Shown here: positions 56,673 through 58,918 of the stretch, piece after piece
How the letters are laid out: each line of letters starts with the position of its first letter
Position numbering within the stretch: the first letter of the stretch is position 1
Assembly: GCA_018061755.1 (NCBI GenBank)
Contig: JAGOTP010000004.1
Span: forward strand, 1-58,918
DNA from: Patescibacteria group bacterium
GTDB lineage: Bacteria; Patescibacteriota; Patescibacteriia; 2-12-FULL-60-25
Length of the DNA: 58,918 nt
Direction: 5' to 3'
Notes under the pieces: model-generated
Seen by the model: the letters and a program-made list of their open reading frames with translations, nothing else
Database searches by the model: none
Told to the model about the DNA's origin: nothing
Translations under genes and position numbers: made by a program

Positions 56673-57110
56673 TTAGTGGCTCCTAACCACCCAGGCCACG
56701 AAGAAGATGAACAGCACGACCACCACAGGCCCGAGGGCGGCCAGGAGTACCGGCGACCGGGACGCCTGCGCCAGCGGAATCGGGGTCGGCACTCGGAGCG
56801 CCACCACTGTGGGCTTCTCACCCGACTCCTCCCTCAGACCACGTTGACGCCCATTGGCAGCGAGCACAGCCAGAGGGTCGTAGCCCTTGTCCTTGAGGAT
56901 CTTCGCCCTCTCGAGAGCGTCGGCGGAAGGACCACCCCTGCCCGACGCGTCGGGGTCGAGGATGAGCGCCATGTTCACGACAGTGCCGGGTGAAGGAGCG
57001 GCGCCAGACTCATCCGCCAGAGGAGCCTCCGCGGAGGGAGGGGATTCCTCGATGAGCCGCGGAACGAACTCGTCACCTACACCATCCTGTCGAGGATCAT
57101 TATTTCCCAT
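56673..57110 (-). CDS. GC-rich tail-anchored protein, 145 aa
   Basis: The ATG at 57110 has a strong SD sequence (AAGGAGG). The N-terminal 110 residues are soluble, rich in Pro/Ala/Glu/Asp, with a helix ALERAKILKDKGYDPLAVLAANG. A single C-terminal membrane helix (about 121-141, VLLAALGPVVVVLFIFFVAWVV) ends in a two-basic tail (RSH), so it is probably tail-anchored with the bulk in the cytoplasm. Third-position GC is very high. Promoter and terminator are its own. I recognise no family. Confidence 0.6.
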   Translation of the reverse strand: MGNNDPRQDGVGDEFVPRLIEESPPSAEAPLADESGAAPSPGTVVNMALILDPDASGRGGPSADALERAKILKDKGYDPLAVLAANGRQRGLREESGEKPTVVALRVPTPIPLAQASRSPVLLAALGPVVVVLFIFFVAWVVRSH

Positions 57111-57127
57111 TGCGTTCCTCCTTTTTT

Positions 57128-57143
57128 GGCGAACCAACTCGCC
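57128..57143 (-). promoter_or_regulatory. 5' leader hairpin of the tail-anchored protein gene
   Basis: GGCGA (57128-57132) pairs with TCGCC (57139-57143). On the minus strand the hairpin is followed by AAAAAAGGAGG, so it sits directly in front of the SD sequence. Confidence 0.5.
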
Positions 57144-57156
57144 GAAACGCGCTCTT

Positions 57157-57185
57157 GTATTACAATAAAACGCCTAAAAAATCAA
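57157..57185 (-). promoter_or_regulatory. Promoter of the tail-anchored protein gene
   Basis: On the minus strand: TTGATT (57185-57180), a 17-base spacer, TAATAC (57162-57157). It is near consensus. Confidence 0.65.
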
Positions 57186-57212
57186 GGTTTATGAAAAAGC
57201 TTTAGTTTTTGA

Positions 57213-57965
57213 CTAACGTTTCAGCTCTTTGGCGACGATCGAGCTCATGATAGCTCCCGCGATGACAAAGAGCGTCCCGATGACGAGGGCAGAGATCCAG
57301 GGGTTAATGTCGTAGTATCCCAAGGTCGCGTAACGCAGCAGGTTAATGGTGTGGTGGAGCGGATTGAATAGACTGATCGTGTCCCAAGGCTTCGGTAGAC
57401 GTGAAATCGGATAAAAGACGCCCGCCAAGAAAATCATCGGCTGTAGAACAAATGTTGTGACGAACGTCAGCGCTTCGAAGCCACGGGCTCGCATCCCAAA
57501 GATCACACCGATGAAACCGAACAACAAGCCGTTGACGAGAATAATCGGTAGCAAGATTAAGGGATGAGCTAAGCCTAATCCCGGAATCCACCAGACCGTT
57601 AAGACTAAAGCTAAAATCAATGTAACAACAGCGCGCGTCATAGCCGCCAGAGCATAAGCCATTCCAATGCCGAGTGGTCGAATAGGCGCGAGCTGCAAAT
57701 CGGCCATCGTTCCAAAGTTCCGAGCGATGACGAGTGCAAAGCCTGGGTTTGAAAACGAGCTGTTAATCAAGACCATGCCGAGCAGGCCAACATAGATAAA
57801 CGCCAACGCATTCGTTGTACCAATCTGCTGATCTCCCAAGACAACCCCAAAGATCAACAAATATAACCCAACCGAAACGATTGGGTTGAAGAGCGTATCC
57901 ATCCAAAGTTTGCGAAAACGCTTCGTCTCACGCGCAAACAAGGCCCACATGTAAGTAGAGAACAT
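57213..57965 (-). CDS. ABC-2 type transporter permease
   Basis: The product is 250 aa with six membrane segments. It has the ABC-2 permease features: an N-terminal RETKRFRKLWMDTLFNPIVSVGLYLLIFG, then AAMTRAVVTLILALVL and the C-terminal LQPMIFLAGVFYPISRLP followed by YYDINPWISALVIG. It is the membrane partner of the ATPase gene upstream (gap 3 bases). Such pairs export antibiotics, polysaccharides or lipids; the substrate cannot be told. Confidence 0.85.
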   Translation of the reverse strand: MFSTYMWALFARETKRFRKLWMDTLFNPIVSVGLYLLIFGVVLGDQQIGTTNALAFIYVGLLGMVLINSSFSNPGFALVIARNFGTMADLQLAPIRPLGIGMAYALAAMTRAVVTLILALVLTVWWIPGLGLAHPLILLPIILVNGLLFGFIGVIFGMRARGFEALTFVTTFVLQPMIFLAGVFYPISRLPKPWDTISLFNPLHHTINLLRYATLGYYDINPWISALVIGTLFVIAGAIMSSIVAKELKR

Positions 57966-57968
57966 AGA

Positions 57969-58868
57969 TTAACGCGTAAGTTCTAGGAAAATCTGTTCCA
58001 AAGATACTCGCTGGTTTTGAATTGATTTCAGGTTTGTTCCGTAGAACTTAGCCACCTCGGTCATGGCTTGTCCCAGATCTTCGTAAGGTAGTTCGAATGT
58101 TTTGCCGTTACGCTTCACTCCTTCAAGCGGGGGCTTTTCCGAATCATACAATTCGAATGACAGGGTATTGCCCGCGAATTCATGCTGCAACGCCTGTAAC
58201 GTCCCCTCTTTGATCACCCGCCCTTTGTGCAGCAGCGTAATGCGTTCACACAGCTGTTCCGCCTCTTCGAGATAGTGAGTCGTAAAGATGATCGTCGTCC
58301 CCTCGCGATGAAGCGTACGGACCAAATCCCACAACCGCTGACGAAGAGCCACGTCGACACCAGCTGTCGGCTCATCGAGGATCAAAACCTTCGGTCGATG
58401 AAGGATCGCCTTGGCCACCATCAAACGACGCTTCATCCCACCAGATAACTCACGCGCCCGTTTGTCAGCCTGAGGACCGAGCTCTAGCGCATCTAGCAGA
58501 TCCGCCGCTCGCTGCTTGCGTTCAGCTAGCAGCACGCCATACATACCAGCGTTATAGTAAAGTACTTCTTTCACCGTAAATGCAGGCTCTACTACCAATT
58601 CCTGCGGCACAATCCCTAGCAATTTCTTGGCTCCGACAGGATCACGAGCCAAATCAATCCCACAAATCTCAATCGTTCCCGCATCAGGGATCAACATTCC
58701 ACCCAGGAGAGAAATCGTCGTCGACTTACCGGCACCATTCGGACCAAGGAGGCCGTGGATCGTCCCCTCTTCAATCTGAATAGTCGTCGGGTGAAGAGCG
58801 ATGAACGGCTCCTTGCCAGGCGTTCGGTAGGTTTTCGTAATTTGGTTCAAGGCAACAGCAAAAGCCAT
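57969..58868 (-). CDS. ABC transporter ATP-binding protein
   Basis: The product is 299 aa. Walker A is GPNGAGKST, the signature LSGGMKRRLMVAKAI, Walker B KVLILDEPTAGVD, then the H-loop in TTHYLEEAEQL. The last 80 residues form a C-terminal domain like those of DrrA/NatA-type drug and sodium exporters. It begins a two-gene exporter operon with the permease; the start at 58868 lies 50 bases from the window end and has no SD sequence. Confidence 0.93.
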   Translation of the reverse strand: MAFAVALNQITKTYRTPGKEPFIALHPTTIQIEEGTIHGLLGPNGAGKSTTISLLGGMLIPDAGTIEICGIDLARDPVGAKKLLGIVPQELVVEPAFTVKEVLYYNAGMYGVLLAERKQRAADLLDALELGPQADKRARELSGGMKRRLMVAKAILHRPKVLILDEPTAGVDVALRQRLWDLVRTLHREGTTIIFTTHYLEEAEQLCERITLLHKGRVIKEGTLQALQHEFAGNTLSFELYDSEKPPLEGVKRNGKTFELPYEDLGQAMTEVAKFYGTNLKSIQNQRVSLEQIFLELTR

Positions 58869-58918
58869 AGAGAAAAGGTTAGAACCAACGCTGAACGTCA
58901 GGTTGAGCTAAATCCCGC

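Noticed and set aside
1-58918. CRISPR array, Cas genes or insertion sequences
   Set aside because: No regularly spaced repeats, no Cas-like protein apart from the Cas4-like nuclease domain of the helicase fusion, and no DDE or HUH transposase were found.

Overview
The window looks like a chromosomal segment of a small-genome bacterium, most likely from the Patescibacteria (CPR) radiation. This placement rests on my recollection of family architectures, not on a tree. Supporting signs are: housekeeping genes packed with gaps of a few bases; almost no Shine-Dalgarno (SD) sequences in front of the core genes; many short proteins with no recognisable family; a queuine-type tRNA-ribosyltransferase without its zinc cysteines; and a single-polypeptide UvrD-like helicase-nuclease. 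TGA is used as a stop (for example in the mrdA-like gene), so the UGA-glycine lineages are excluded.

Layout. 1-1.1 kb: the end of murF and a tRNA-Glu(CTC). 1.0-9.8 kb: an accessory region that starts with a large serine recombinase reading into the tRNA. It carries small unknown proteins, three genes resembling HEPN/DUF5677-type proteins and a candidate structured RNA. A degenerate copy of the tRNA 3' end plus terminator lies near 8.87 kb and may mark the far attachment site. 9.9-37.0 kb: a mostly plus-strand arm with an M3 peptidase, a dUTPase-fold protein, an M29-like peptidase, rnhB (minus), ruvX, recO, tRNA-Val, tgt, the UvrD-like helicase-nuclease, a DciA-like protein, mreBCD-mrdA, greA, lysS (fused to DUF2000), serS, alr and an ftsQ-like gene. 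37.0-37.45 kb: a non-coding strand-switch region. 37.45-58.9 kb: a mostly minus-strand arm with a SanA-like protein, rmuC, an exonuclease, typA, a beta-CASP nuclease, dnaE plus a sigma-like gene, pheST, rseP, rsmE and an ABC exporter. Exceptions on this arm are an acidic protein and a GH1 glycosidase. A structured non-coding RNA region of about 0.8 kb sits between typA and the GH1 gene.

Three layers of signal stand out. (1) The two arms converge on 37.0-37.45 kb. There a 28-bp 11-6-11 dyad with the architecture of a dif site lies just after the ftsQ-like gene. A 13-bp motif (TTTTACGACGCAA) occurs in nine copies with at least 12/13 matches, six of them exact. It always reads towards this point, and its orientation flips between 37235 and 37366. 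This is what a replication terminus with polar guide sequences should look like. (2) Five GC-rich, minus-strand transcription units are scattered between core operons. Most have a near-consensus promoter, a leader hairpin, an SD sequence and their own hairpin terminator, unlike the surrounding genes. One encodes a Ser/Thr kinase of the type common in myxobacteria. (3) The tRNA-Glu-linked island looks like an integrated element.

The core genes fit together as cell-wall synthesis and shape (murF, mreBCD, mrdA, alr, ftsQ-like, sanA-like), tRNA charging (lysS, serS, pheST), replication and repair (dnaE, recO, ruvX, rnhB, helicase-nuclease, rmuC, exonuclease) and envelope quality control or export (rseP, ABC transporter). 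All functions are assigned by reading the translated sequence. No database search was run.
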